Part shown: positions 1 to 11,509 of the stretch, in pieces
Layout of the letters: every line of letters begins with the position of its first letter
How positions within the stretch are numbered: the first letter of the stretch is position 1
Source: Mytilinidion resinicola
Lineage: Eukaryota > Ascomycota > Dothideomycetes > Mytilinidiales > Mytilinidiaceae
Direction: 5' to 3'
Assembly: GCF_010093595.1 (NCBI RefSeq)
Contig: NW_022985438.1
Location: forward strand, 2,216,377 to 2,280,376
DNA: 64,000 bases
Made by a program: the position numbers and the translations under genes
Notes under the pieces: model-generated
Told to the model about the DNA's origin: nothing
The model's database searches: none
The model's input: only the letters and a program-made list of their open reading frames with translations

Positions 1-1888
1 ACAGCCCCCAAAAGCAAAGCTTCCCCTGAAGAAGAGTTAAAAAAGACACCGGCGTCTAGAGCAGCTGAGTGGCGTGGAGAATACGGGACTACAGCCTCAA
101 AGGCACGAGGGGATTGGTTTCAAAAAGCCCACTCGGGATGCGAATGCCTCGTAGCATCGTATTTCCGCGATTCGAAACAATCTCACCAAAGTGGCTTTGC
201 TTGCTCTTCACCTCAATGGCTGGAGTGGCTCGCTACAGGCTTGGAATCCATCATGCTTTCCCGCTCCCTTCCAAGCGGTGCATGCCATCCCAGTAGTCTT
301 GCAAGCCACACATGCAGATACGACCATACAGCAGTGATTGAGCGCAGTCAAGAGCTCTTGCAGGGTCTCTCTGTCCCCACATGGGCTTCCGAGCTGAATC
401 TCCAATCCATAGCCTGGACCAGGATCGGAACAAGTGATATCAGCTTACGTCATACCCATTACTGTATGTTGAGGCTGTTGCTCTGGTCCGGGAAAGCAAC
501 GGTGCGAATCCCTTCTATGTGGACTTGACGCTTTTCAGGCATGAACAGCCACTGCAGCTCATTATGGTATTGACAAATAGGAGTACCGTTACCTTCTCTG
601 CAGGAGTGATGATCCGTATGTGGGGAGGGAAGAGTGGCGAAAGAGTCTCGGGTAATCGAATAATGGTGAACTGCGAAGGAGACGACGAATTGGCTTTCAC
701 CGGCGGATTTAACATTTTCGCCAGTGGTTCTAATGAAACTCGCCGGGTCCGAGCCGGTGTGTTCAGTCCGATATCAGCACAAGATCAGCCAATGGGACAA
801 ATTCTCTTTCTGTCGTACAATTAGTTATGCCAAGAACAGTGCTGTGACCAAAATCTGCTCACACCTTTTTGCCACTGCTTGCAGTGCTTCGGGTCACATT
901 TTCAGTCTGTGTACATACACCCATATGTCGCTGCTTGGGGTGAGTCAGCAAGATATGAGGGGTGCCAAACGCTTCAGGTTGTACCCCCCAATATTTTCCT
1001 AGAAAAGGACTTGGCAAAACACTCATACTTGCACAAATAATAGGGCATTGCTCCTTTCTGTCGTGTTATACTCATACAAGCTTCTACTCAAGCTTTCATT
1101 CATGTTTTACAGACCTCCATTGAGTGTGGAGAAGCTAATTGTACTCCACCTACGGTGTGGAGCTGATGGTTCATCTTCTCGCTCTCAGGGGGGGCGGACG
1201 CTAGTAACACAATGCGAGAGCAAGAGTACACAGCAGAAAGACTTTCCAGACCGGTTTTCGTATAGGATCCCACGCCTACCTTAGGCCGTCGCTGAAGCCT
1301 CTGAAAGGCAGTCAATGGCGATCGAAGGCCTTTAGGCACAGCATGCAGAAGCAGAGGTCGAGCCTATGGTGCTAGACCCTCCCTCGTTCAAAAATGCCAG
1401 AATCTTCAACAACTTCGACGGTCATGTGCCAGTCAGATCTGTCGCCGATTGGGCCACTTTGAAGTCTGCTCGGATATATAGCTAATGAATGGAACGCGGA
1501 CTTGAAACGGGACGAAAGTGTTCGCAGACAATTACTCCGCTATTCTATGAAAATGAGCTCGATACGATTGATGAGATGAGATACACGTGTGAATCATAGA
1601 GCCTCCAGAACGTGAATCCGAAGTCCTTGAGTTGGATGGTGCGTGATACGTGATGCGCAGTGATAGTGTTTTGTCGACGCAGGGACGTGGACGTGGACGC
1701 TTCGGAGAAGCTTTCGACAATGTTTGATCTAACCTATTATTATCACGTCACGTGACAGCTGCCATCCAGCCCATAGTGGAGAGCATCTCAAGCCATCTAC
1801 AGTTTATGCCTCATCATCCCTCAAACTCAATGATATTTGTCTCATGCACGCCGGTTTGCATCTGCCAAGGACCGAGGAGACCTACGAA
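1..1888. other. Leading stretch without a recognisable intact gene
   Basis: No open frame here has recognisable domains, and I could not build a multi-exon gene. The plus frame open from about 69 to 528 reads like protein (few stops, mixed composition) and may be a decayed or partial coding remnant, but I do not recognise it. A second short open stretch runs 519-824. A CACGTG core at 1749-1754 lies about 490 bp before the acyl-CoA ligase start. Confidence 0.4.
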
Positions 1889-2127
1889 GGAGTTCGTTTT
1901 TTTTGAGCAATCACCTAAAAAGATACGACCAATTCGGCAGCGAATAGAGGCCACCACAAAGATAAATAATATTTTCAAAGAGTCTAACTTTTCAAAGCAT
2001 GTAAAACTGCATCCCGCAGGTCCATTAGAAGTTTATTTCAAGTGGTGGGTAGTCTACGCGTGCACCAGGGCACTTAGAATTTGGTGACGCGTTTTCGCTT
2101 AGTTAGTGCTCAAAAAAAACGAACTCC
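1889..2127. repeat. Perfect 20-bp inverted repeat flanking about 200 bp (MITE-like)
   Basis: The left arm at 1889-1908 and the right arm at 2108-2127 are exact reverse complements over 20 bp; the right arm reads GCTCAAAAAAAACGAACTCC. The shared flank TTCG follows the arm directly on the left copy and after a 7-bp insertion on the right. A third copy of the A8-CGAACTCCTTCGTA block lies at about 61855-61880, so this is a dispersed sequence and not a chance hairpin. It sits in the promoter region of the acyl-CoA ligase. Terminal repeats of a miniature transposon are one reading; I saw no clear target-site duplication. Confidence 0.55.
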
Positions 2128-2234
2128 CACCTCCTTCGGACGTAGTAGATCCCCCACATCAACCCTGCACCCGACATCCCCTCGGCGTTAGACCTGATTT
2201 CGTCTTAAAATACATCATCGACAACTGTGTAATC

Positions 2235-4183
2235 ATGTCCCGCGTATATCGCCATCCACAGAACGTAGACATCCCAAACATAGACCTGCTATCATTGTTG
2301 TTTGGTGCATTCAACTCCCAGTACTTGCAAGGCCACCGCTTACTGTTCTTTCTAGATTCTGAACTCTGCGCGGCACAAGAAGATACTCCGCTTCACTTCT
2401 CAGCTACCAATACATCAATATTCCTGACCAAAGCTTCCCTCCGAGCTCTCGCCGAACGTATCGCATTCTTCCTGCAATCACGCTTCGGCGTCGGAGCCCA
2501 GGGCCGCAATAAAGATGTTGTCGTTGTCATGACGAGCGGACAGCCCGCTGCCCCTGCTGCGTTTTATGGTATTATTGCGGCGGGTGGAGTTTTCTCAGCC
2601 GCAAGCCCTAGCTTTACACCCGAAGAGCTGGTCCGGCAGATCAAGCAGGGCAAAGGCAATCTGGTTGTAGTTAGCGAAGATTCGAAAGAAGTTGGCATCA
2701 AAGCTGCGAAGATATGTGGCATTCCGTTGAAAAGAGTGCTAGTCTTGACTAGTGAGCCCGAGTGGGGGCTGAAGACCCTGGAAGGGGGGTTGGCGCTGAA
2801 CTGGAAGACGGGAAACAGGCTGACGTGGAAGAGGGTAACGGATTATGAGGAGTTGAAAAAGAGTCTGATTGTTTTGCTCTACTCGAGTGGGACGACAGGC
2901 GTCCCAAAGGGTGAGAACTAGCTGAAAGCGATAATGCTGAAATTCTTGCTAATGGTACTCTAGGTGTCATGCTTTCTCATCTCAACCTAGTCGCTGAGCT
3001 ATACATACCGTCTGTACAAGGTATTTGTATTCTTCCTACCTCTCAAAATACCACTCACGTACTACATAGGTCGCGAATGGGCCGCAAAAGAAGTCGAAGA
3101 AGGCCGGGAATTACCAGAATATCGAACACTAGCCCACCTCCCTGTAGCTCACATCGCCGGCTTATACGGATATTTCATCGCGCCGACATACTCCGGCGGC
3201 GCCGTCTACTGGATGCGAAAGTTCTCGTGGAAGCCATTCTTACAGCACATGAAAGACTTGCAGATCACCATTTTCTACACCGTTCCTTCGATCTTCCTCC
3301 GGATCGCAAAATCGGCAGACGTCACGGACCAGTTCCGGACTGTGCAGACAGCTATCACTGGAGCAGCACCCATGGATGGTGAACTTCAACAGGCTGCGAA
3401 TGCAAAGCTAGGGACAGGAGACGTGCGAATCAGCCAGACTTGGGGCCTAAGTGAAACGACGGGTGCGGTGACGATTATGCCGAGGGGAGATAGTGATATT
3501 ACTGGCAGCATAAGTCCGATAATGCCAAACATGGAAATGAGGATTGTGAACGAGGAGTGGCATGTACGTTCAAGTTCATTTTACTGAATGAAACGCTACA
3601 GTATGCTGACGAGATGAATGAAGGACGTCGATCCCGGTCAGCCAGGCGAAGTCATCGTCCGCGGTCCATTGGTAACACAAGGCTACTACGACAATCCCAT
3701 CGCGACACAAGAAACGTTCCACGACGATTGGTTCTGCACCGGCGATATTGCAGTGGATCGAGGAGGCAAATTTTACATCTTAGATCGAAAGAAGGTAGGA
3801 GCTGCTTGAGTTCTTCGCCAGTCTTGAAATTTCTGATTAATCCCGAATAGGAGCTCCTGAAGTATAAAGGCCTTCAGATTGCTCCGGCCGAACTAGAAAG
3901 CCTATTAGACACTCATCCTGCCATCCAAGAAGCCGCCATAGTCGGTGTACCCATCGAGGGTGGCTCCGAAGTGCCTCGCGCGTACATCGTCGCAGACCCA
4001 GGGAAGATCAGCGAAAACGAGGTCAAAGACTTTGTTAAAAGCAAGTTGGCAAACTATAAGCAGTTAAGAGGCGGCGTAGTGTATGTGGATGAGTTGCCGA
4101 AAAACGCTAATGGTAAGATTCTACGAAGGGAGTTACGCGATCGTGCGAAGAAGGAGGTAGGGCAGGTGTCGGCGAAACTATGA
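2235..4183 (+). CDS. 4-coumarate-CoA ligase-like acyl-CoA synthetase, probably peroxisomal
   Basis: AMP-forming enzyme of the ANL superfamily that would activate a carboxylic acid as acyl-AMP and transfer it to CoA. Exons are 2235-2910, 2964-3020, 3070-3563, 3624-3794 and 3851-4183, giving 576 aa. The P-loop motif YSSGTTGVPKG ends exon 1. SQTWGLSET, WFCTGDIA, the hinge DRKK and YKGLQIAPAELE follow, and the catalytic lysine motif NANGKILRREL is near the C-terminus. The last residues are SAKL, so the end is AKL, a peroxisomal targeting type 1 variant. This fits fungal 4CL-like enzymes of beta-oxidation or peroxisomal secondary metabolism. The substrate cannot be read from the sequence. The frame stays open upstream into the right arm of the inverted repeat, but ATG 2235 is the first ATG in that frame. 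Confidence 0.9.
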
Positions 4184-5260
4184 GCAGGACCTGCTCTGAA
4201 ACGAATAGAACAGACCCAAAAGAGAAGTATTGACTCGACCGAGATGATCAAAGCCTCGTCGTGTTGTAGCCTGTCTATGTCAGACTTGGTGCGCTTTGCT
4301 CCGAGTAGCGCTTTACTCCGAGTAACCCTCACAATGAGCTGCGTGAAATGACCGAGTCAACTGCCTCCAATACTTCGTAACCACGTTGCAGGACACATTT
4401 CATACATATTAACTACTACTTTGTATATCCTTTTCAAATTCGGTGTATAACCTGGTGACTATATCTGAACCCCATATCCTCTGCGACGAATCATAGCAAG
4501 GACATGACTGAGATTGCAAAGGCATTCCAGGCAAGCGCATGGGTAGAGATGTCCCTACAAGATAGCTCTCCGATTATGGTGTTTATTTTCTGTGTAGGAA
4601 ATTGTGACGAAAGTCTTGTACGAGGAGATATTGGTAACATTGGCAGCCCGATGAAGAAGCAAAAGAAATAGCAGTTCAATGTACAGCTGAAATTGATGAA
4701 GCCCTTTAGAAGCCAACATTGCCTATTCTTAGCACAGTTCGTGCTCACTAATCTACTCGAGCCGGAGGGGTGACGACGCAAGCTTGGTGTTGACTCCAGA
4801 ACGCGTCTTGCACGTCAGCTGCGAGGAGGCTCGCAAGCCGCAGCGTCTTTCGGGCCCGACGGACATGATATGGAGATGCATCCTGACGGTGAGAAGATTG
4901 AGGCCTTGTTCGTTGGCGTGGTCGGGATTTACGGCGCTCCGACGTTGACTAACCCCGTTCACCCTGTAGCGATGGTTGTACGACGCCCCAACCGGGGAAG
5001 ATGGAGCAACACAAACGCCGACATCCCACCATGACTCCCTTCGCGCCTTTGCCGGCTATAACGGGCCTGCTAAACACCACTTTAACTCCAGTGCCCTGCT
5101 GAGGAAGCATTATATATGGAACCAGTATCCCCACCATCAGAATTCTCATTCATCACACAGACACACTCCCATCCTCATACCAAAGCGGTCCCATACTACC
5201 GTTTCCATCTCCACCCATCAAACCATATACTACCGCACAACCATCGAACCACTATCCACA
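4184..5260. other. Intergenic region upstream of a small gene
   Basis: No supported gene. A TATA-like tract lies near 5110, and a C/A-rich leader typical of fungal 5' untranslated regions precedes the ATG at 5261. The frame of the small downstream gene is also open back to 4976, so a longer N-terminus is possible. Confidence 0.4.
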
Positions 5261-5488
5261 ATGGCACCCCAATACATCTACATCCCCAACTTAGTTGGCC
5301 GCCAGATCCTCCGCATCCCCGTCGACGAGCCTGAGGTTAGCGAAGAGGAACCGGACTTCCCATCCACGACGACCTCATCTACCACATCTACGCCTTGCTC
5401 GTCGAGGCCCACCACACCTGAACCGTTCTCGACAGCGGCAAGCATCGAGCTATTTGCTCTTCCGTCACCAGCACTGCCACTGCAGTGA
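5261..5488 (+). CDS. Small hypothetical protein, Ser/Thr/Pro-rich
   Basis: A single-exon frame of 75 codons. The start is in a good fungal context (CACAATGG) and follows a C/A-rich leader with a TATA-like element about 150 bp upstream. The protein begins MAPQYIYIPNLVGRQILRIP, then has an acidic patch (about residues 23-31) and a Ser/Thr/Pro-rich tail. I do not recognise the family. There is no signal peptide or membrane segment. The support is start context and composition only, so a longer spliced product or a non-coding transcript remains possible. Confidence 0.45.
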   Translation: MAPQYIYIPNLVGRQILRIPVDEPEVSEEEPDFPSTTTSSTTSTPCSSRPTTPEPFSTAASIELFALPSPALPLQ

Positions 5489-6555
5489 AGTCGGAGCTCT
5501 CGACGCGATGGGCTATATTAGCCACCACATACAAGACCTGTGAAGGTCAACGGCATGGCTTGCTTCGAGCAAGTTCAGGAGAAACGTTGACGATTCTACG
5601 CCGTCAGCAGCACACAGATCACTGGCACTCGTTTCCTCCGGGGAGCAAAATACCGTGGATTGTGGACACGGAATGCAGCAGACTTCAGAGGAGACCCAGC
5701 CATCGGGTACATCGAAGGGGGCGAGGCGCATTCTCCATTCGGCAACACCTGCGATGCGAGAAGATAGATGAAAGAAATCGAAGTTTTTGAGCGGGCTGGA
5801 ATGGCTATTTATGATGTTAACGAAGCATGGGGTAATGATTGCATGAGTTACGGCGAGCAGACATATTTCTGGTCTGGTTTAATGGATGGATGGACTCTTT
5901 TGATACCCAGTATAATATCTAATATCATTTCATAGAAACTTTTTCCTCATGTCTTTGACCGCCTCGCCATTCTCAACCTCATGAACTACTTACTCGAGAA
6001 GATTAGTGTCCGTGACGGGCAAGCGTACATCAATGTCACTGATAGTTTAGAATGTTCAAGTGTGACTGAAGCTGGGTTTAGCTTACCTTCTTTCTCTATT
6101 GAAGTCCCAGAAACAACAAAATCTGGAGGTTCGGACTTAAAGGCAATTCACTAATCTCAGACCCAGCCTGTTTCGGCTATTGAACAGGCTTAGGCTACGG
6201 TCTTGGCGCCTGATTCCACGGAGACCTAGTACATGTAGGGTACCTTTCTTGGACTATCTTCCACCCTCTTGTATTTGCAATTCGCTTCTGTGCCACTTTC
6301 ATAAATTACCTTAATAATCGACGGAACGCCTGAAAATTCTTCGGGGTTAACAACCTTTACCTCCACTCAGTCCCACGTAACTCCGATGTATTTCCTCGCT
6401 TCATCAATGCTATGCAATGCGGCACAGCGATTTAATCGCAAGAGTTACCACTATATCATAACTCGAATCTCTATAAATGCATTGGAACTCTACCTCCGTG
6501 TGGGGGGGAAAGCCCGTCAAATGTCATAAGCTGCCCCGTTGTCTTGGACATCAAA
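5489..6555. other. AT-rich intergenic region
   Basis: Nothing recognisable in either strand. The composition is visibly more AT-rich than the flanking genes, especially 5800-6480. It should contain the promoter of the MFS gene. Confidence 0.4.
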
Positions 6556-8403
6556 ATGGCCAATCATTTCCGCGATACCCAATTTGGCCACCTCGTACGC
6601 CTCCTATCTCGCAACAAACTATTTCGATACTCTGACGAAATCGACCCTTCGCTACGGGAGAAGTCAGTCCAGCGAGATAAAAACAGAGAGCAAACCAGTG
6701 CTTCTCCGCAAGACCTGGAAATACAGGATCTGAGTGATAAATATGTCGAAGATGGCAAAGACGTTCATCTGGTAGACTGGTACGGCCCTAATGATCCAGA
6801 GGTATCTGCTTTCATGAATGACGCAATGAGCACTTCTCACGCAAACGCCAGAACCCCCAGAATTGGCCAGATAGCTGGAAGCTGCTGATCGGATTCCAAA
6901 TCTGTATCCTCAACTTCTCAGTCTACATTGGAAGCTCCGTCTACATCTCCGGCGCAGGAGATATCATGAAGGACTTCGGAGTCAGCCAGACTGTAGCAAC
7001 ACTAGGACTCTCCCTTTACACCGTGTAAGAGCCTCCCAATCCTTCTCCCAATCCCCCATCCCCTTGACATGCCTATTCGCTCACACTCCCTCTTCTCTCT
7101 ACCAGCGGCTACGGCATCGGCCCTATGCTCTGGTCCCCCCTATCCGAGTTCCCAAAGCTCGGGAGAAACGGCATATACGTTTACACCTTGCTCGCCTTCG
7201 TCCTACTCCAACTCCCCACCGGCTTCGCCACCAACATGCCCATGTTCCTCATCTTCCGCTTCCTAACCGGCTTCTGCGGCAGCCCATCCCTCTCAACCGG
7301 CGGCGCCACCCTAATGGACGTCTACGACCCAGCTCGGGTCTTATATGGTATTTGTATTTATTCTTCGTTCGGCGTCCTCGGCCCCGTCTTCGGCCCCATC
7401 ATCGGCGGCTTCGTAGCACCAGCCAAAGGCTGGCGGTGGACCATCTGGGTATTCACCTGGCTGGACGCATGCGTGCTATTGATGCTCTTCTTCCTGCTGC
7501 CCGAAACCAGCGCCGCGAACATCCTTCTCAAGCGCGCGAAGCGGTTGAGGAAAGCGACAGGAGACAAGCGGCTACGCAGTCAGTCTGAGATCGACGCCGC
7601 ACACCACACCCTACGCGACGACCTGGTCATCCTCAGCCGAGCCTTCACGCTGGCCTTTTCCGAGCCGATCGTGTTCTTCATGGACCTTTACACCGCTCTC
7701 CTGTACGGCGTACTGTTCCTCTGGTTCGAGTCCTTCCCGCTCGTCTTCGGTGGGATCTACGGCTTCGACTCTGGCGCCCAGGGCCTCGTCTTCCTCGGAA
7801 TCTTCGTCGGCGCCATCATCACTGTCCCACTCTTCTTGCTCTGGGTGAGATACCGCATAACCCCCCGCCTCACGGACCCCTCGTTCAAGCCCGAGATGCT
7901 GCTGCCGCCGATGTTCTTGGGCGCCGCCGCTCTCCCTATCTGCCTGTTCTGGTACGGCTGGTCCGCGAAGGAGAGCATCCACTGGATCATGCCCATCATC
8001 GGCTCCAGTTTCTTCACCGTCGGCGTGGTAACGCTGTTCAACCCGGTGTTTAATTACCTAGGGATGGGGTACCCGGCGTACCCGGCGTCGATATTTGCGG
8101 GGAATGCACTCTTTCGCGCTTCGTTTGGGGCGAGTTTTCCGCTGTTTGTAAGTTCGTGGAGACTTGTTGCTGGGGGTTGGGGTTGACTAGTGGATGTGTA
8201 GGCACCAGCGCTTTTTCATCGACTTGGTATTGGGCCTGGAAATTCGCTCCTTGGTGGGATAGCGATTTGCTTCGTTCCTATTCCTTTTATCTTCCATTAT
8301 GTAAGTCTTGAGTAAGTCTGTGAATTGTCGTATGTAACTTACGACGGGTTAGTATGGCGAAAGGATCCGTCACATGAGCAAGAACGCTCGGCATGATATC
8401 TGA
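6556..8403 (+). CDS. MFS transporter, DHA1-type drug:H+ antiporter
   Basis: Plasma-membrane multidrug-type transporter of 536 aa. Exons are 6556-6801, 6852-7024, 7106-8147, 8202-8300 and 8353-8403; all junctions keep frame. The N-terminal cytosolic part carries the usual fungal DHA1 sequence VDWYGPNDPENPQNWP just before the first membrane helix. Later come the GYGIGPMLWSPLSE stretch, the loop motif RFLTGFCGSPSLSTGGATL, the antiporter-type GPVFGPIIGGF and the second-half helices up to GNSLLGGIAICFVPIPF. The short basic C-terminus ends KNARHDI. An alternative ATG at 6544 adds four residues; 6556 has the better context. The substrate is unknown. It converges on the GH79 gene with about 265 bp between stop codons. 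Confidence 0.9.
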
Positions 8404-8667
8404 GAGCAGCCATATACGAGATGGCGTGCTCCAAAAACACAGATGAATCTGTATGGAGAGAACCTCAGAGGAAAAAGATAGAGCCAAGAAAAGGAGTACA
8501 TAGAGTACATACTTGCGATGATGAATAAAAGTGGTGTAGAAACGTCTCTGCACATGACATTGTGACTACCTCACAACTTGCGAAGACAAGGGCATCAGCT
8601 TCAGGCCAGCGGTTGTGCTTCGTAGGTAGGTAGCTGCTGACTAGACGTCTATCATGATACCTTTCCC

Positions 8668-10515
8668 CTACGCCATACAAAAAGCACCCCATACCACAGC
8701 CCCAACCACCACCAAAAGGGGCAACATCCGCTCCGCCGTCCCTCCGCGCACACCGACTCCTGTCGGCTTCGCGCTCAACACTGCCGTAGTAGTCACAGCC
8801 GCACTAATCGCCGCCGTCGCCATAGCTGTCACTCCAGACACCGCAGTCGATTTCTTCGCACCCTCTGAGCTCTTCGAGCCACTGGTCGAAGTGGGAGCCT
8901 GCGCCGGCAGAACCTTAGAACCAAGCAGCGATCCGATATTTGCGACAACAGCCTGTGAATCGCGTACTGAGATAGATGCCTTCCCGCCTGGGCCGATGGG
9001 TAGAGTTTCTATGGTCTTATTTACCGTCTTAGGCGAACCGTCATTTGAGTCTTCGAAGGAGATGCCGTTCCAGGTTGTGCCGAAGAGCGAGTCGGCGCCG
9101 TCGGCAGTGAGGTAGGAGAGGAAGAGGGAGTCACCCTGATAGTTAGGGAGCGAGATATTGAAAATGTAGGCGCCCTTCGAGGGGTCGGACGAGTTTGCTT
9201 GAAGGCTGTTGATGAGGACGAGGGAACGAAGCTCGCCAGATGCATAGGCGGCATAAGCGCGGATACGACCAGAGTATGAGCCGGAAGCATCGTTGGTGTT
9301 CAAGACGCCGATTTGGGTCGTCCCGTTGCCGTTCCCAATGAGCTGGGCGACGGCAGCGTGAGCGTAGTATTGCGGGCGCACATGAGGGTCGTTGCCATAC
9401 ATAGTGATTGGTTGCCAAGCGCTTGCATTTGAGTTGTCCGTCATGTGCATTTGCACTGAGGAGATGTTCAGGGAAGCGGCGTAGAGGAAGAAGTTCAGGG
9501 TCCAGAGGGCGGCTCCAAAGGTGTCGCTGATGCCATCCTTGCCAATGGGCCCTACGCTGGCCATTTCACGTAGGACGTAGGGCAGGCCAGTCTTCAGCCC
9601 TTCTGTGACTTGGCCTTCCCAGTATGCGAATTGCGTATTCGTGTTGTCAAGATTCATAAGGTCGTCTAGGTTGAGCGGATAGTCTGATACGTCAATGAAG
9701 TAGAAATAGTCGTGTTGATTCCATGCGCTAATATACTGGGACCCGTTTGTATTGGCAATGAGCCCGTTCTGGACTAGCTGTTTGATTTCGAAAGTAGTCC
9801 CTATCGTGGATGCTGTTGCTGGGGCTTCGAAGAAACTGGACGGTAATCCAGCTGGTTTCAGTACTTGATCGTACACTGATGCGGCGCGATTAAGAAATTC
9901 CTGGGTGTAAACTTGCCCATCCCACGTCCCAGTGCGAAAGCCGTTCTGGAGATAGAGATCCGGTTCGTTTCCAATTTCGAACGAAGCTAGTTTCACGTTC
10001 GTCATATCCTTCAGCGCAGCAGCAGCCTCCTTCACAATATTTTCCACGTAGTCTGCTTCTGAATACGCAAGATTCAGTCCGTATGTGATTGGAGTGCCTC
10101 CGGGAAACCGATCTAGAGCTTTGAAATACGAGGGTCCAAAGATCATGGAATCGCTCGCATATTTCCCCTGCCCGACTGCGTTCGGATTGTTCTTCAAGCT
10201 GTAATCATCGAATGATGAGTCGTATATCATCAAGTCCCCGGCGTTCCCTCCTAGCCGGATATGAGGAGGGGCGCCAGCGTAATCAGCAAGATTCTGGAGG
10301 AGGTTTACGGAGAATTGGTTCGGCCTGTCCCCGCCGGTGAAAGAGTAGAGATTGGAGGGTTCAATGCCAAATCCAGCAAAAGACGGGCTGAGAGGCGAGG
10401 AGACGCCGGCCGCATCAGCAACATTGGCAGCTGGAAATATCGTGAGGGTATCTTGTGCGCAAGCATGGACGAGGATTGAGACAATTAGCACAAAACGAGA
10501 CAGAAAAAGGTGCAT
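8668..10515 (-). CDS. GH79 family glycosidase (beta-glucuronidase-like), secreted, probably GPI-anchored
   Basis: Single-exon gene of 615 aa. ATG 10515 starts a clear signal peptide (MHLFLSRFVLIVSILVHACA). The catalytic domain shows RLGGNAGDLMIYD near the N-terminus, the acid/base motif FEIGNEPDLYL, and a likely nucleophile Glu in LREMASVG, as in clan GH-A family 79. Many N-x-S/T sites are present. After about residue 540 comes a Ser/Thr/Ala-rich linker, then a hydrophobic tail (LLPLLVVVGAVVWGAFCMA) at the very end, which is the layout of a GPI-anchor signal. In fungi this family removes (4-O-methyl-)glucuronic acid from arabinogalactan-type or other glycans; the exact activity here is inferred from the family only. 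Confidence 0.87.
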   Translation of the reverse strand: MHLFLSRFVLIVSILVHACAQDTLTIFPAANVADAAGVSSPLSPSFAGFGIEPSNLYSFTGGDRPNQFSVNLLQNLADYAGAPPHIRLGGNAGDLMIYDSSFDDYSLKNNPNAVGQGKYASDSMIFGPSYFKALDRFPGGTPITYGLNLAYSEADYVENIVKEAAAALKDMTNVKLASFEIGNEPDLYLQNGFRTGTWDGQVYTQEFLNRAASVYDQVLKPAGLPSSFFEAPATASTIGTTFEIKQLVQNGLIANTNGSQYISAWNQHDYFYFIDVSDYPLNLDDLMNLDNTNTQFAYWEGQVTEGLKTGLPYVLREMASVGPIGKDGISDTFGAALWTLNFFLYAASLNISSVQMHMTDNSNASAWQPITMYGNDPHVRPQYYAHAAVAQLIGNGNGTTQIGVLNTNDASGSYSGRIRAYAAYASGELRSLVLINSLQANSSDPSKGAYIFNISLPNYQGDSLFLSYLTADGADSLFGTTWNGISFEDSNDGSPKTVNKTIETLPIGPGGKASISVRDSQAVVANIGSLLGSKVLPAQAPTSTSGSKSSEGAKKSTAVSGVTAMATAAISAAVTTTAVLSAKPTGVGVRGGTAERMLPLLVVVGAVVWGAFCMA

Positions 10516-11509
10516 GATCACGCGGAGAAATGGATGAAGAGAAAGCGAAGCAGTCAAGCTTCCGAATAAAAGCTACGAACTACCGGGGTGCGCGCTTCGT
10601 CTGCTCTAGGAGAGAGAGCCGCTGAGAGGCTCCTCTTGGAGGAAGGGCGAAGGAGCAAGTGGGACGCGATGACCTCATGATTGCAATTTTGCAGTTCCCA
10701 TGGGAAAATCGATGCTACGTACAAGGCACGAAAGGTACAAGGGTAGGAACAGAGCCAACTCTGATACACAAGCGGGACGCGAACGGTTCACAAGGTGCTT
10801 GAGGCGCGTGGGGCGCTTCAGCTCGTGCTCGTGCTCTTGCATCACAAGCCGATAGTGTGCACGTTAAGGCGAGGAAGGCAAAGAAAGTTGCATACGACAA
10901 GATCGTGGGCAAAGATCGAAATGAACAATTTCTGGGGTGGGTGTAAAAAAGGGATGAGCGCGAGAAAGTGGAAGTTCCAGACGAGCAACATGGTAACTCT
11001 TAGCATTGAGTAAAGCGTGGGTTCCAAAATATTAGAAGCCCCTTCATGTTAAGAATCTTCTCATACTTTCATCGGTCAGAGTGAAGTTCGGATTGGCCTG
11101 TTTCTTTCCCTAGTGTCGAGTGTGAAATTCAGACTCCGGTCTAGCTTCCATTTCCAACCGGCCAGATTTCCAACTGGCCAGAGTAACTTCCACGACCGTT
11201 CTAACATCTCAAACCCGTCCGAAATTTTGGATATATCCAGGGTTTTGAGAGAATTTGATCTAAGTCGAATGAAGAATCTCATCCTCGGGCCATCTATTAG
11301 TTGGTAGTGCTTGTCATCATCATCACAAGATTTAGGCGAGGCGTGGTACACGTAGTGACTAGCAAAAGCTTCAGTTGAACCAGACGTTCCTCGTTATATC
11401 AATCATTACTCCATATCTAATCGTTCGACTTTATAAGCCATCTAGATGGCTGTGAGAAATATTCCGCCCTTTCACTGACCCACAACGCCATTCCCAAAAA
11501 CTCACTTTT
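10516..11509. other. Intergenic region between GH79 and IMP dehydrogenase
   Basis: Holds the presumed GH79 promoter (10516-about 11000) and the 3' side of the IMP dehydrogenase gene. Short open frames here have no recognisable features. Confidence 0.4.

Noticed and set aside
480..530. GGTGCGAATCCC, resembling a tRNA B box
   Set aside because: No A box at a fitting distance upstream and no cloverleaf can be formed.
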